Shown: positions 49,801-58,136 of the stretch, in pieces
Position numbering within the stretch: the first letter of the stretch is position 1
How the letters are laid out: each line of letters starts with the position of its first letter
Assembly (NCBI RefSeq): GCF_028858725.1
Contig: NC_084766.1
Span: forward strand, 22,546,501 to 22,610,500
Origin: Colius striatus
Taxonomy: Eukaryota; Chordata; Aves; Coliiformes; Coliidae
Direction: 5' to 3'
Length of the DNA: 64,000 nucleotides
Notes under the pieces: generated by a model
What the model was told of the DNA's origin: nothing
The model's input: only the letters and a program-made list of their open reading frames with translations
Database searches by the model: none
Position numbers and translations under genes: made by a program

Positions 49801-52800
49801 CTGAGTCTCCTAGTTCTACACTACTTGTAAAACAGGAAAATGAAAATCTGAGACTATGTCCCATTTCTCATGGGCTGAAAACAGGCTGTACCCAGAGATA
49901 CAGAAACCAGTGCAGCAAATATTGGCATAGAGATAAAACCAACAATACAGTATTTTTTTCTTCAACCTAGTTCAATTACTCTTTGGCATTACCTCTACCA
50001 ATAAAATGTACAAAAAGCTTTGCAAAAGTAGGATTTAATCTGACAGCCAGCCATATCCAGTTATACATGTTTACAATCATTTTGAAGGAAGATGAAAGAA
50101 AAAAAAATTCCAAAGACAAAAGACCAGTTATGCAATAAGACAATTTAAAAGATGCCATAAATCAGAAATTCAGATCTATTTTAATCTGCTTTCTCTTGAA
50201 AAACTATGAGTGGAAATCTACCATGATTATCATAAACATGAGCAATTAGGAACCAAAAAGAAATAAAAAGAAGGATTAAAAAAAATCTTATTTTTGTTAA
50301 TTAGCATTGTAAAAAAGACTTTGTAAAAAGTCTGGGTTTGAATAAGGCATTGACAGAACAATACACCAGGATTACATAGTTTGTTGTCAGATCTTAACAA
50401 CCCTGGGGTTTTATTCTCCTGTATTTAAAGCCATTTAAATCCTCCCAGAAAAAAAAATCTGCAACGTCAGCAAGAAATTCAAAAGCTGCTGACAGCTCTG
50501 TGGTAGAAAATGAGCAGAAGGCACTCTTCACCAAATAATGCAAAGGGTACATCTTCCATGTTATCTTTAAAAACCAGTAGACTGAAATTAAGCAAATATT
50601 GGCTAAGGAAATAAATTGTGATTTGCCTTGTTGTCAAAAAGGAGTACTGTTGGAAATAATAAGGTGACGGGGACTGAAGAAAGTTAAAGTTACAGAAGTC
50701 TACATAAAGGCAGAAATGACCAAAGACTAGTGAGCTGCAGGTGGTCATATAAACAGGAGTTACAGAAGCAAAGATATAAATAAACCTTTTAACAAGTACA
50801 AATGAGAATTGTATCACATGTCCTACTTGAACATAAGTTGAAGAAAGAAAGCCAGGGGCCAAACGTGTTATCACAAGACTTGGCAACATCATTATTACTG
50901 TACCAATGGCTAAAATGTAACAGAGGCTTGAGTGATAAACAAGCTTCACCTGAAGTAGCTAAAAAGATGACAGGAAGAGTTTTCTGAAAAAGGCAGCAGT
51001 AGCTTACTGAGACACACACATTACATTTATTTCTATGCCTAAAAATAAATCCAGGTATTTGCATGACAGAGGTAATAGCTTTAGCCATAGAGCAAACAGC
51101 ATTCACATTAGAAAGATGTTGTGATAAGAATCTCAGAGTCATGTAAATTCAGAGGAACACTGCAGCTTCCCAATACAATTATGAGAAGGCATATCCAGGA
51201 AGAAACTGTTTCACATAAAGATATTATATATCTTTATCTTGTCAAACTAGACAAGAAAGTTGCTAAATAATTCACAGTACAACAGGATGGAACCACTGAA
51301 TTGAAAATAATGTGAAAGTATCGTGTTTGAGTTTGTCAGATCTCAGGGTTAAATAAAAATACAGAGCACAGTAAACTATCAACAGATATCCTGTAAGTTC
51401 CTTATGGCAAACAGTTAACTTGTTGGTCTTCCTGAAGTGTAAAGCCACTTTAAATCACCTACGAAGCTGATGTTTACATTAGTATATGCTAAAAAACCTG
51501 AATAAAATCTCTAACATCTCTACAGAGTAGTTATGGTATTTTTTTGACTGGAAAAAAAAACCTTAAGTGTAAAAGAAGTAAGCTCTCAACTTACAGTTCC
51601 AAGTGTGTAACATTCAGTTCAGCAATAACATGTTAAAGTATTCCAGAGTAAGAGAAACTAGTGCTGAACTCAAGGCATTAGTTCAGAGTGATTTTAACCT
51701 AATCAGTGTCAGTCAAAAAGAAAATCAGTGAAAACTTGGTGTTACTAAAACACTGTTGATAGCTACACATTACTCAAAAGCTACAGTGGGCATGGAGAAA
51801 AATATCTGAGCCTATGCTTAACAATTCAAGGGCTTCTAAATTCTGGAGCCCCTCATGAGCATCTATGATCATGAGGCAGTTGTAAGTTTAGAACTTACCT
51901 GAGAAAGTGTATTCCAAAACACTTAAAAAAGGTAGTTACTGTAACTGTAGAAAACTCAAGTCTAAAATACTGTCAGCTGTAGCAAAATAATTTAGAAAAT
52001 ACTATTACTTATTCACCCTTTTTTGGCTATTGATACAGCATGATTCACAGTTTTATTTTCTAAGTGGCTTCCATACCTCTACCGACAGCAGATTTAATAC
52101 TCTTCTGTTGAATAAAAAACAGCTATGCAAAGACCATGACACACTGTCAAACAGAACACATACTGAACAAGTCAAAAGCAAGAGGGAGGGAGTATAGCTC
52201 TTAATCATTTGTTACTACACAGATTTCTCACTTTGCTTTTCTTCAACCATTTATTGTATTGCTTTAATTAGCATAATGGAATTTGGATTAAAACTGTTAA
52301 GCCTGTATAAATAATTGAGGCAGTAACAGAAAGACAATATTAAAAAAATACCTGTATGTAGCATGACTTTATTTAATCTACTAGTGTTTCTCTTGCAGTA
52401 CCATTAAAAACAAAACAGCTACTGTTAGATTTATTGCTATTACAATACTGTGACATGGTTGAGGTTATACTCCCATACTACGCTACTGTCTGTACTGGTC
52501 ATTATGCTGTACTGTACCACAATTTCACTTCTGACAGCAACTACTTCTAGGGCCAATAAATTGCATGTGGAGAATCACCTAGGTTAAAATTAGTTTTCTT
52601 TAAGTCCTGTTTCAGGGTTCGATGCTTTTTTTCCTAGTGTACTAAACTAATCCACAGTGAACAACTACAACATGCTGTGCTAGCACAAGGATGACATTAG
52701 TATACTACTTCATGAAACTGTTAGAGATAATTCCTTGCTTCTTTACTGCCAAAATCCCAATACAGTGGATGTCTAGTCTGATTTGTTAATAGTATCAAAA

Positions 52801-53534
52801 AGCATCTGGAGAAGCTGACAGCAATAATAACTGCAAGTTATTGTACCATTACAGTGTGCCTTTATAATTCAGCGCACTCTACTATCCAAGAAATTTGTAC
52901 TGATGTCAGCAGTAACACATTTTCTCTTTTTTTTTTTCTTTTTCAGTAGATCTGGAGAATATAACTGTATCTAGTTTAAGTAAAATTGTTATGTGCTCCT
53001 CATATGCACTCCCAATCAAGCAATCAGAAACTCTGTATATTGAATTTGAGGGGTTTAAAAATTATTATTACTTTCACTGATAAATTTGTTGTCCTCTTGT
53101 TAAAAATACAGGATGTTTCTGGACCTGAATCCATGAAAGTATTCCTTGAACATATACACGCAAACACCTGCTCCCATCATATCAGCTCTTCCTCCACTAC
53201 TGGTAACAAACATCTGTCAGATGGATGGATTAGTCTCGTATTTGCCTCATAAGCACACACCCAGGTTAAAAAAAAGGGACTCTGTTTGGCTGATGAAGAA
53301 GTGTTCACAGACAAGTTGAAGCATTATACTCACCTGGGGGGATGAACGGCTGGATTGTTTCTGTCTTGGAAAAGATACCTACCTTACCTGGCTGTAGATG
53401 GTGAAGATACTTGTGGCAAGAATGTGCTTGGGGCAGTCAGTGCCCCTTCTCTTTGGGCAGGACTGTACCCACTCCTGCCTCTTGCGTAGTGTGAGGGATA
53501 CTTACCCATCTGGGATAGTGTTCTTCTTTACCAT
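34570..53534 (-). CDS. DUSP11: DUSP11 (PIR1), RNA/RNP complex-1-interacting phosphatase, with expanded repeat tail
   Basis: DUSP11 is a nuclear dual-specificity-type phosphatase that removes gamma and beta phosphates from RNA 5' ends. Eleven coding exons join in perfect phase to 1947 nt (648 residues plus TGA): 53506-53534, 47331-47406, 46774-46905, 45819-45942, 43194-43254, 43044-43090, 42511-42586, 38363-38464, 36941-37816, 36017-36127 and 34570-34882. The catalytic domain spans residues 8-181. It contains [24 protein letters not shown] and the P-loop [11 protein letters not shown] with nucleophile Cys128 and Arg134. This resembles DUSP11 (human P-loop HCTHGLNRTGY) and not the capping enzyme RNGTT. 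Residues 217-507 are ten tandem repeats that are absent from the human protein as I know it. The start is the first ATG, just after an acceptor at 53535. Confidence 0.95.
35458..35670 (-). mobile_element. Old CR1 LINE 3' fragment (DUSP11 intron 10)
   Basis: Diverged but ordered CR1 signatures on the minus strand: the 3' end at tgaaccatagattaattt, then tagattggaaagaatctct, ggatggggatttcacagctg and ctgggaaacctgtttcagta. It has the same orientation as DUSP11. Confidence 0.8.
36017..36127 (-). CDS. DUSP11: DUSP11 coding exon 10
   Basis: 111 nt, phase 2-2, encoding residues 508-544 ([20 protein letters not shown] then [12 protein letters not shown]). The acceptor is catttgcag and the donor is TATAG|gtaaat. 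Confidence 0.94.
36941..37816 (-). CDS. DUSP11: DUSP11 coding exon 9, ten tandem charged repeats
   Basis: 876 nt, phase 2-2, residues 216-507. The acceptor is ctttgcag and the donor is GACAG|gtaaag. It encodes ten units at residues 217-246, 247-275, 276-308, 309-327 (short), 328-359, 360-388, 389-420, 421-450, 451-482 and 483-507. Each unit begins G-x-GQR-x-RPF-x-D-H (basic and aromatic), continues with an acidic HDDLQ-like patch and usually ends LKDFDF-x-NK. The low-complexity, opposite-charge pattern suggests a disordered RNA- or self-interacting tail. This function is inferred. Confidence 0.95.
38363..38464 (-). CDS. DUSP11: DUSP11 coding exon 8, acidic/proline linker
   Basis: 102 nt, phase 2-2, encoding residues 182-215, including [20 protein letters not shown]. 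An in-frame TAA follows if the donor CAGGG|gtaata is not used. With splicing, the frame continues into exon 9 as GG|G. Confidence 0.93.
38562..39107 (-). mobile_element. Solo LTR, avian ERVL type (DUSP11 intron 7)
   Basis: About 546 bp running from tgttgtggtttaacctcagc to gccaaaaacagaacaaca, with TG...CA ends. It includes gtgggatgg, gttgagataagaacagt and aactctatcccagcc, the pattern of the very common avian ERVL LTRs. The minus strand holds a TATA-like box (gcatataaactg, near 38871), so the LTR points the same way as DUSP11. No internal viral genes are present. It ends 97 bp upstream of exon 8. Confidence 0.85.
39331..40965 (-). mobile_element. CR1 LINE, about 1.6 kb, 5'-truncated (DUSP11 intron 7)
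   Basis: The minus strand contains the segment before the reverse transcriptase ([20 protein letters not shown]), an internal jump near 40690, then the RT with [20 protein letters not shown] and a TDDTKL-like block. The CR1 3' region follows and ends at the tail cattcatagaattatag near 39331. The frames are interrupted, so it is inactive. It lies in the same orientation as DUSP11. Confidence 0.93.
41052..42034 (+). mobile_element. Solo LTR of an endogenous retrovirus (DUSP11 intron 7)
   Basis: About 983 bp with TGTCATGGTTTAG at the left and CTAAACCACTACA at the right, inverted at 11 of 13 positions. CAGGC (41047-41051) and CAGGT (42035-42039) flank it as a near-perfect 5-bp duplication. A T-rich stretch with attaaa (near 41871) in the right part suggests plus orientation. 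No viral coding region was recognised. The family is uncertain. Confidence 0.7.
42511..42586 (-). CDS. DUSP11: DUSP11 coding exon 7
   Basis: 76 nt encoding residues 157-181 ([20 protein letters not shown] then TQPMR), the last helix of the phosphatase fold. The acceptor is ccaatttag and the donor is AGAAG|gtaaac. The exon ends in phase 2. Confidence 0.95.
43044..43090 (-). CDS. DUSP11: DUSP11 coding exon 6
   Basis: 47 nt encoding residues 141-156 ([15 protein letters not shown]), matching the human YLIDVEG...DDAIE segment. The acceptor is ttcttcag and the donor is CAAG|gtattt. Confidence 0.94.
43194..43254 (-). CDS. DUSP11: DUSP11 coding exon 5, catalytic P-loop
   Basis: 61 nt encoding residues 121-141 with the active site [14 protein letters not shown]. 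Cys128 is the expected nucleophile and Arg134 the phosphate-binding Arg, so HCxxGxxR is intact. The acceptor is ttttgacag and the donor is GTAG|gtaagg. The following intron is only 103 bp. Confidence 0.96.
43915..44300 (+). mobile_element. Ancient decayed CR1-like fragment (DUSP11 intron 4)
   Basis: The order agggccactaggatggtca, gagaagagacctaggaagct, tggcttatttagtctgtaaa and gtttaggctagaatttagaa parallels the 3' half of CR1 at low identity. Boundaries are approximate. Confidence 0.5.
45105..45453 (+). mobile_element. CR1 LINE 3' end (DUSP11 intron 4, antisense)
   Basis: A well-preserved 3' region with ggacaaggggtaacgggatg, gagggagccctggcacaggc and ggggttggactagatgatct, plus an ATTCTATG tail. 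It is 5'-truncated and ends about 370 bp from exon 4. Confidence 0.94.
45819..45942 (-). CDS. DUSP11: DUSP11 coding exon 4
   Basis: 124 nt encoding residues 80-120 plus one base ([20 protein letters not shown] and [15 protein letters not shown]). The acceptor is gttgctag and the donor is AATG|gtaaat. Confidence 0.95.
46774..46905 (-). CDS. DUSP11: DUSP11 coding exon 3
   Basis: 132 nt, symmetric phase 0, encoding residues 36-79. It includes [19 protein letters not shown] and [19 protein letters not shown], the DLTYT.RYY block shared with RNA triphosphatases of this family. The acceptor is caccatag and the donor is AAG|gtaata. Confidence 0.96.
47331..47406 (-). CDS. DUSP11: DUSP11 coding exon 2
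   Basis: 76 nt encoding residues 10-35 ([20 protein letters not shown] then VPLKG). The acceptor is cattacag and the donor is GGA|gtatgt. The exon ends in phase 0. Confidence 0.96.
47407..53505 (-). other. DUSP11 intron 1
   Basis: About 6.1 kb of AT-rich DNA with no recognised repeat family or gene. It contains a possible alternative exon at 53334-53391. Confidence 0.8.
53334..53391 (-). other. Candidate alternative (poison) exon in DUSP11 intron 1
   Basis: 58 nt bounded by an acceptor (accatctacag) and a near-ideal donor (CCCAG|gtgagtat). Inclusion after exon 1 would read G-Q-V-R-stop, so it would end translation. No transcript evidence is available. Confidence 0.35.
53506..53534 (-). CDS. 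DUSP11: DUSP11 coding exon 1 (start codon)
   Basis: 29 coding nt encoding MVKKNTIPD plus two bases of Gly10, with donor ATGG|gtaagt. A good acceptor (tactttcag) lies one base before the ATG, so an upstream 5' leader exon is likely. The ORF through NTIPDGWRSVTP aligns with the human stretch around HIPERW. Confidence 0.88.
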
Positions 53535-54528
53535 ACTGAAAGTAGGAGCAGGCAGAGCAGGAGACAGCGGTTAAAGTGGGCACTGCAGCAAAGGAGAGAG
53601 AACCGCGCAGTTAACACGGTGCTAATCTCTTTCTCTGTTAGTGGGCCTTTTCACAGGGCTGACTCTCAAATAAAATAAACCAAGCAGTTAGCTGGGGCTT
53701 GAAGCCATCTCGAACAAGTTCTGCAGCTTGCAAGACAGCCTATATTCTCCACTGCTACAGCATCACAGCAGTGAAAGACAACTTGCCTCTCCTCTCCAGA
53801 AGATCAAAAGAAAAAGAGAGGAGAGGCAGCAGGCTTCTCTCTAACTGTAGCAGCAGCGCTACAGAGGTGATCTTCCTGGCTGTCCCTTCCGTCCCTCTCC
53901 TGTGGCTTGGAGCAGTCTGTTTTTCCCTTGTGCTCCCACAGACAGAACTCGTGTTTCAACGAGAAAAAACTCCAGGCAACTGCAAGAGGCGAGGCCAGCA
54001 CCTCAGCAAAGGAAGGCCCATCACCTGTCCCACTCTAATCTAGACGGGTCCAATCCCGCTAGATCTTGAGCACCGTCAGCGCCCGCCCATCTCAAAGGGA
54101 CCAAGGCAGGGGAAAGGGGAGCGCGGGGAACTCCCCCGCGCCGCGGAGGGCCCATGTCCGCCACTCCAGAGAAGACGCGCGAGGCTGGCGTGAAGCTCCC
54201 TCCTCAACGCCGCACGTCCCCCGCGCACGCAGGAACCCCGTGCACACAGGGAGCTCCGTGCAGGGCCGCCCCCCAGGCAGCCTTGGAGCTCTCGGTGGGA
54301 GGCGACTGAGTTCGGGGGAGGAAAAAAGGGCATCGGAGGCGGAGGGCGCGGAGGGGGGGCAGGGTCGCGGCCCGACTGCGGGGGGCTGTCAGAGACAGGA
54401 CGGGCTGTGCGGAGAAGGACGCGGGCTGCAGCAGCAATGAGTAACAGGGAGAGGCCCGGACGCCGCCGAGGCGAGGCGAGACGGAACGGAATGGGACAGG
54501 AAGGACCGGGGCTGCGGGCGGCCCGTAC

Positions 54529-54660
54529 CCTGACACGATTTCCTTTGCAGAAGATTGTTGCGAGACAGATCGTTCCCGAAAAGGTCTCGACTGCGCCGGC
54601 GCGGCACCCAGCCAGCTTGCCGGGAGGGGGGGGAGGAGTGCGCTTGCTCCTCTGGAGCTG
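54529..54660 (-). other. Probable DUSP11 5' leader exon
   Basis: The minus strand has donor GTCAGG|gtacgg at 54529, and the acceptor at 53535 pairs with it. The joined sequence is open in the DUSP11 frame but contains no ATG, so I treat it as 5' UTR. The upstream limit is a guess. Confidence 0.45.
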
Positions 54661-54678
54661 GGCCGGGTAGCGCTGACA

Positions 54679-54827
54679 GCGCATGCGGCCGGTGAAGCGG
54701 GAGCTGCCGGCCAGTGGGACCGGGCGGGGCGGCCTGTGCGCCTGCGCCGCGAGCCCGTGGGTGAAGGGGTAAAGCTCGGGGTGCATGCGCGCCTGGCGGG
54801 GTGCAGGGAGCAGCCAGGCGCATGCGC
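54679..54827. promoter_or_regulatory. Cluster of four NRF1-type sites
   Basis: A perfect GCGCATGCGC lies at 54818-54827. Near matches are GCGCATGCGG (54679-54688), TGCGCCTGCGC (54737-54747) and GTGCATGCGC (54781-54790). Such clusters are typical of TATA-less housekeeping promoters. Confidence 0.7.
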
Positions 54828-57800
54828 GGCGGCGGGCAGGGAGGGGCTGCCGTTGCGGGGTGATGGGGTGTTGGGGCGTGGCGGTGTGGCGTCGACCGGC
54901 TGGTGAGGGGTCCTTCAGCTCCTTCCGGGCTCTGTGCTGGGTGGGTTAAAAGAAGCGGGTGTGTTTTTTCTCAGTAGGAAGTTTTGTGTCAGCAGAACGC
55001 TGGGGTTCAAGCTTGGTGGCCTAGTTGAGCAGCTGAGTGAGCTGTTGCCGGGAGCTCAGCGGGGCTGTGGGGGCTCGAAGGAATCAGTGAGGGAGAAACG
55101 CGCGGAGTGCGGGAAGGATGTGTTGACCACGTCCTACATCGCCAGATGTGCTACATCCCCATCTATGCCTTTCCTCTCAGAAGAGATGCCTGGTCCTGCG
55201 TTTGAAGCCACTTTTGCCTTTTAATCGGGGCCGGTTTTTTTTGGTTTTTGATTTTTTTTGGACTTCCTCTGCTTGTGTTATAGCCTCGTGTGCCGTGCCT
55301 CTAGCCTCTGGGTTGCAGCAGTGTCACGGTCACGTCTGCTGTGGATGGGTGAGAGGGTATGCCCTCTTTTTAGAATGAAAGACAAGTGCGAGGCCAAGGA
55401 GAGGTAATCTGTGAGCCACTGCTGGATTGCTTATTTTAATGTGTGGTCTGTGATATTGGTTTTAATTTTCATTTTCAGACAGCCCTTTAAGTTGCTTCTG
55501 AAGCTCCTCCAAGTGTTTGTCACTTAAAAAAACCTTCTAGTTGACACAGTGTGTTAAAGTACATGTGCTGTGAAATGGTAACAACGTTTTTGCACTTTCA
55601 CTTATTTATGAGACAAAAGTTGCTGGTATTAAATTTCCTAAGTTGTTTGCCACATAATTGATCAGCCTTTTTACTAAATAGAGAGCTGCAATTTGAAATT
55701 ATTGTGCTGGTATTTATAAAAAGAGAGTAACTTTGTTTCTCAATATTTCTAAGAGAGTATTACAGACTTCAGTTTTGTGTGCTTTTGAGTTTTTTAAAAG
55801 TTAATGTACTGGACAAAAAACCCAACTGTAATTCCTGAATATACATTAGTGTCTCATTGTGTCTTTCACTCCTTCAATGCACATTTTAAAGCAATGTTTA
55901 CGTATCTTTTTGTTTACTCTGCTGAACTGAATGTACTCTGCAGCAGTGCTCCTTTTTCCAGGATACATGTTACAACTTAGTTAGGTTTTAATGCAGATAC
56001 TTAAAAGAAATGGATCTCGATTAGAGACAAAATGAAAAGTCATCAGCTGAAATAATTAAGGGCCAAAAATTAAAATCCCAGATTTCCTATTGTTGTTCAC
56101 ACTACTGTGAAGTATGAACTAGGAAAATAGATATCAAATGTACAAGTTCCGTTAAGTGTTCTGTTTTGCTAAAAACTTTCACTTTCTGCCTGTTTTCCAG
56201 ATCTGTGTAAGAAATGTGTCATAACTGATTTCATTAAATTAGTGGAATGAGAGCAGGTCTGTAATGCTTTAGAGCTGAGAGTTCAGGTTAGAGCATAATC
56301 TTTTTTATGTGCATAATAGAAAAAGCAACACTCCCAGCCTCTCTCAAAACTCATTTTGAAGCTGAAAGATTGTGATGTAGTCCTGTACAGAATTGTTAGT
56401 CTTAACGAAAATTATTTGATGTGTGCATTTGATCAGTACCCAATGCCTCCAGTGAAACATTAAGCTTAAACAACTATGTGTCCATTGAGTTTTCTGTGAG
56501 AGCAGTCATGTTCATTTTCTTTGCTGAAGTTCTGTCTGAACACACGTGTGCAGTTTATTTTGAGATAATGGAGACAGCTGTTTCCTGGTATGTCATCATT
56601 TGCCTTTCTGCACTACTATTTTGTGATACTGTATAGAAGCAGTCTGAAGCATTCAGCAGAGAGGAGAGTGGGCCATATGGTGCCGTCTTCACTTTTAGAG
56701 ACAAGTGTGATGTAGGAAAATTGATTGATGAAGATGTTTACATTTTAACTGCATTGCATTGTCTTAGAGGTAACAAAGAAAATGCCTGTTTTGTTGTTTC
56801 TGTCTCTTCTGACTGTTTTGTATAGGATACTTCCAGAGCTTGCCCGGTCAAGGTAGAGAGTGTACAAGGGGCAAACAGGTAATTCGCAGTCTATCAGCCA
56901 AGCAGAGCAAACAAGGAAAAGCAGGCAGTAGTTAGAACTCTTCAGCTCCACAGTTTAAGTAGAATATCAAAGCAGTGACTTTAGGGGCTTCTGAGCTGTT
57001 ACCTTTTGTGTAATAGCAATTTATTATCAACTTATTGTAGTCTTATACTAGTGATGTGTATTCTGTAAACAGTAAATGTATAATCTATCTCTGCCAAATT
57101 ATTTTTAATCATCCAGAAAGAATAAAAAAAAAAATCTTGAAAAATAGTTTGACAGTTAAAAGTAGTCTGTTAATGTTACCTCTTAATACAGTATAACTGA
57201 GTGTCTCTGTACTGAAAAGCAAAAATACTTCATCATTGTTATTTCTCAGGTAATTAAGATGCTGTGCTTCCTGTATGTAGTTTTGGAATGCTTTACTATG
57301 TGTCAGTATGGATGACAGCAGTTCTAGAAACAGTACAAATAACCACTGATACTCTTTGCTAATAGTTGGGCAGTTTTAACACATCTGGAAAACAAAAAAT
57401 GGATATATTAGTGGTCTTACAATTTCAAATTGGCTTTAAGTATATTTTTCTAAAACAATAATATTGCAATTTTCTCATCAGAATGTATGTTTTACTGTTA
57501 GCAGAACTAAGGAGCTGAAGTTTTGGGAACTGTATTCTGTAAAAAAAGACTTTTGGACTCTTTTAAATTAACTTCAAAGTGAAAGTCATTGAGTTCTTAT
57601 TTTGAAGAAACTTAGTTTGTTAATAGTACACTTTCTGCTGAATTTGAGTCATATGTAGATTACAGTAATACTTTTTTTTTTAATGGAAATCTGTAAAATG
57701 GCATTGTTTTAGATAACAAGAATATTTGTAGCCTAAACTTTGAACTGTTTGGATTATTGTCTGAAACTGGAGAAATAGTTGCTAAATTCTGTTGTGTTGA

Positions 57801-58116
57801 ATTTTAGGTTTGTTTCATAGATGCCTTCAGTGGACGGAGGGGGAAAGCATACTGTTTTTCAGCATGAGTCCCTTTATATATTGACTTACTCAATTGAATT
57901 GATTTACATCTATATTAAAAGTTAAAATGAAAGCATCCTGCTTTATTTGCATCTCTGGAGATGGAGAATCCACGTCCTCATCTTACTTTATACCCATATT
58001 TAATTGCTAACATTTTATTTAGAGTTTATATTCAGTTTCTTAGCTCTTGTTTTTTTCTACAAGAGTAGTCATTTTGGACACAAGTTCCTCTTTCAGTGTG
58101 TTTAAGAAGACTGACA

Positions 58117-58136
58117 TTTTTTTTTTTTTTTTTTTT
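58117..58136 (+). repeat. Poly(T) tract, 20 bases
   Basis: An uninterrupted run of T followed by ACAG, which mimics an extreme splice acceptor on the plus strand. Confidence 0.95.

Larger units (their letters stand above)
54050..54950. promoter_or_regulatory. CpG island, DUSP11 promoter
   Basis: About 0.9 kb of GC- and CpG-rich DNA. It lies 0.5-1.4 kb upstream of the DUSP11 start codon and includes four NRF1-like sites (54679-54827). The likely start site is near 54600-54660 on the minus strand. A matching donor at 54529 would splice a leader exon to 53535. Confidence 0.8.

Noticed and set aside
54541..54555. Plus-strand acceptor-like tttcctttgcag in the CpG island
   Set aside because: The same bases lie within the probable minus-strand leader exon of DUSP11; no plus-strand partner exon was found.
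54076..54786. 236-codon minus-strand ORF in the DUSP11 CpG island
   Set aside because: Arg/Pro-rich translation of GC-rich promoter DNA with several overlapping frames; the DUSP11 frame here is a different one.
54934..55224. 96-codon plus-strand ORF next to the DUSP11 CpG island
   Set aside because: No recognised domain; could be part of a divergent non-coding RNA but has no coding support.
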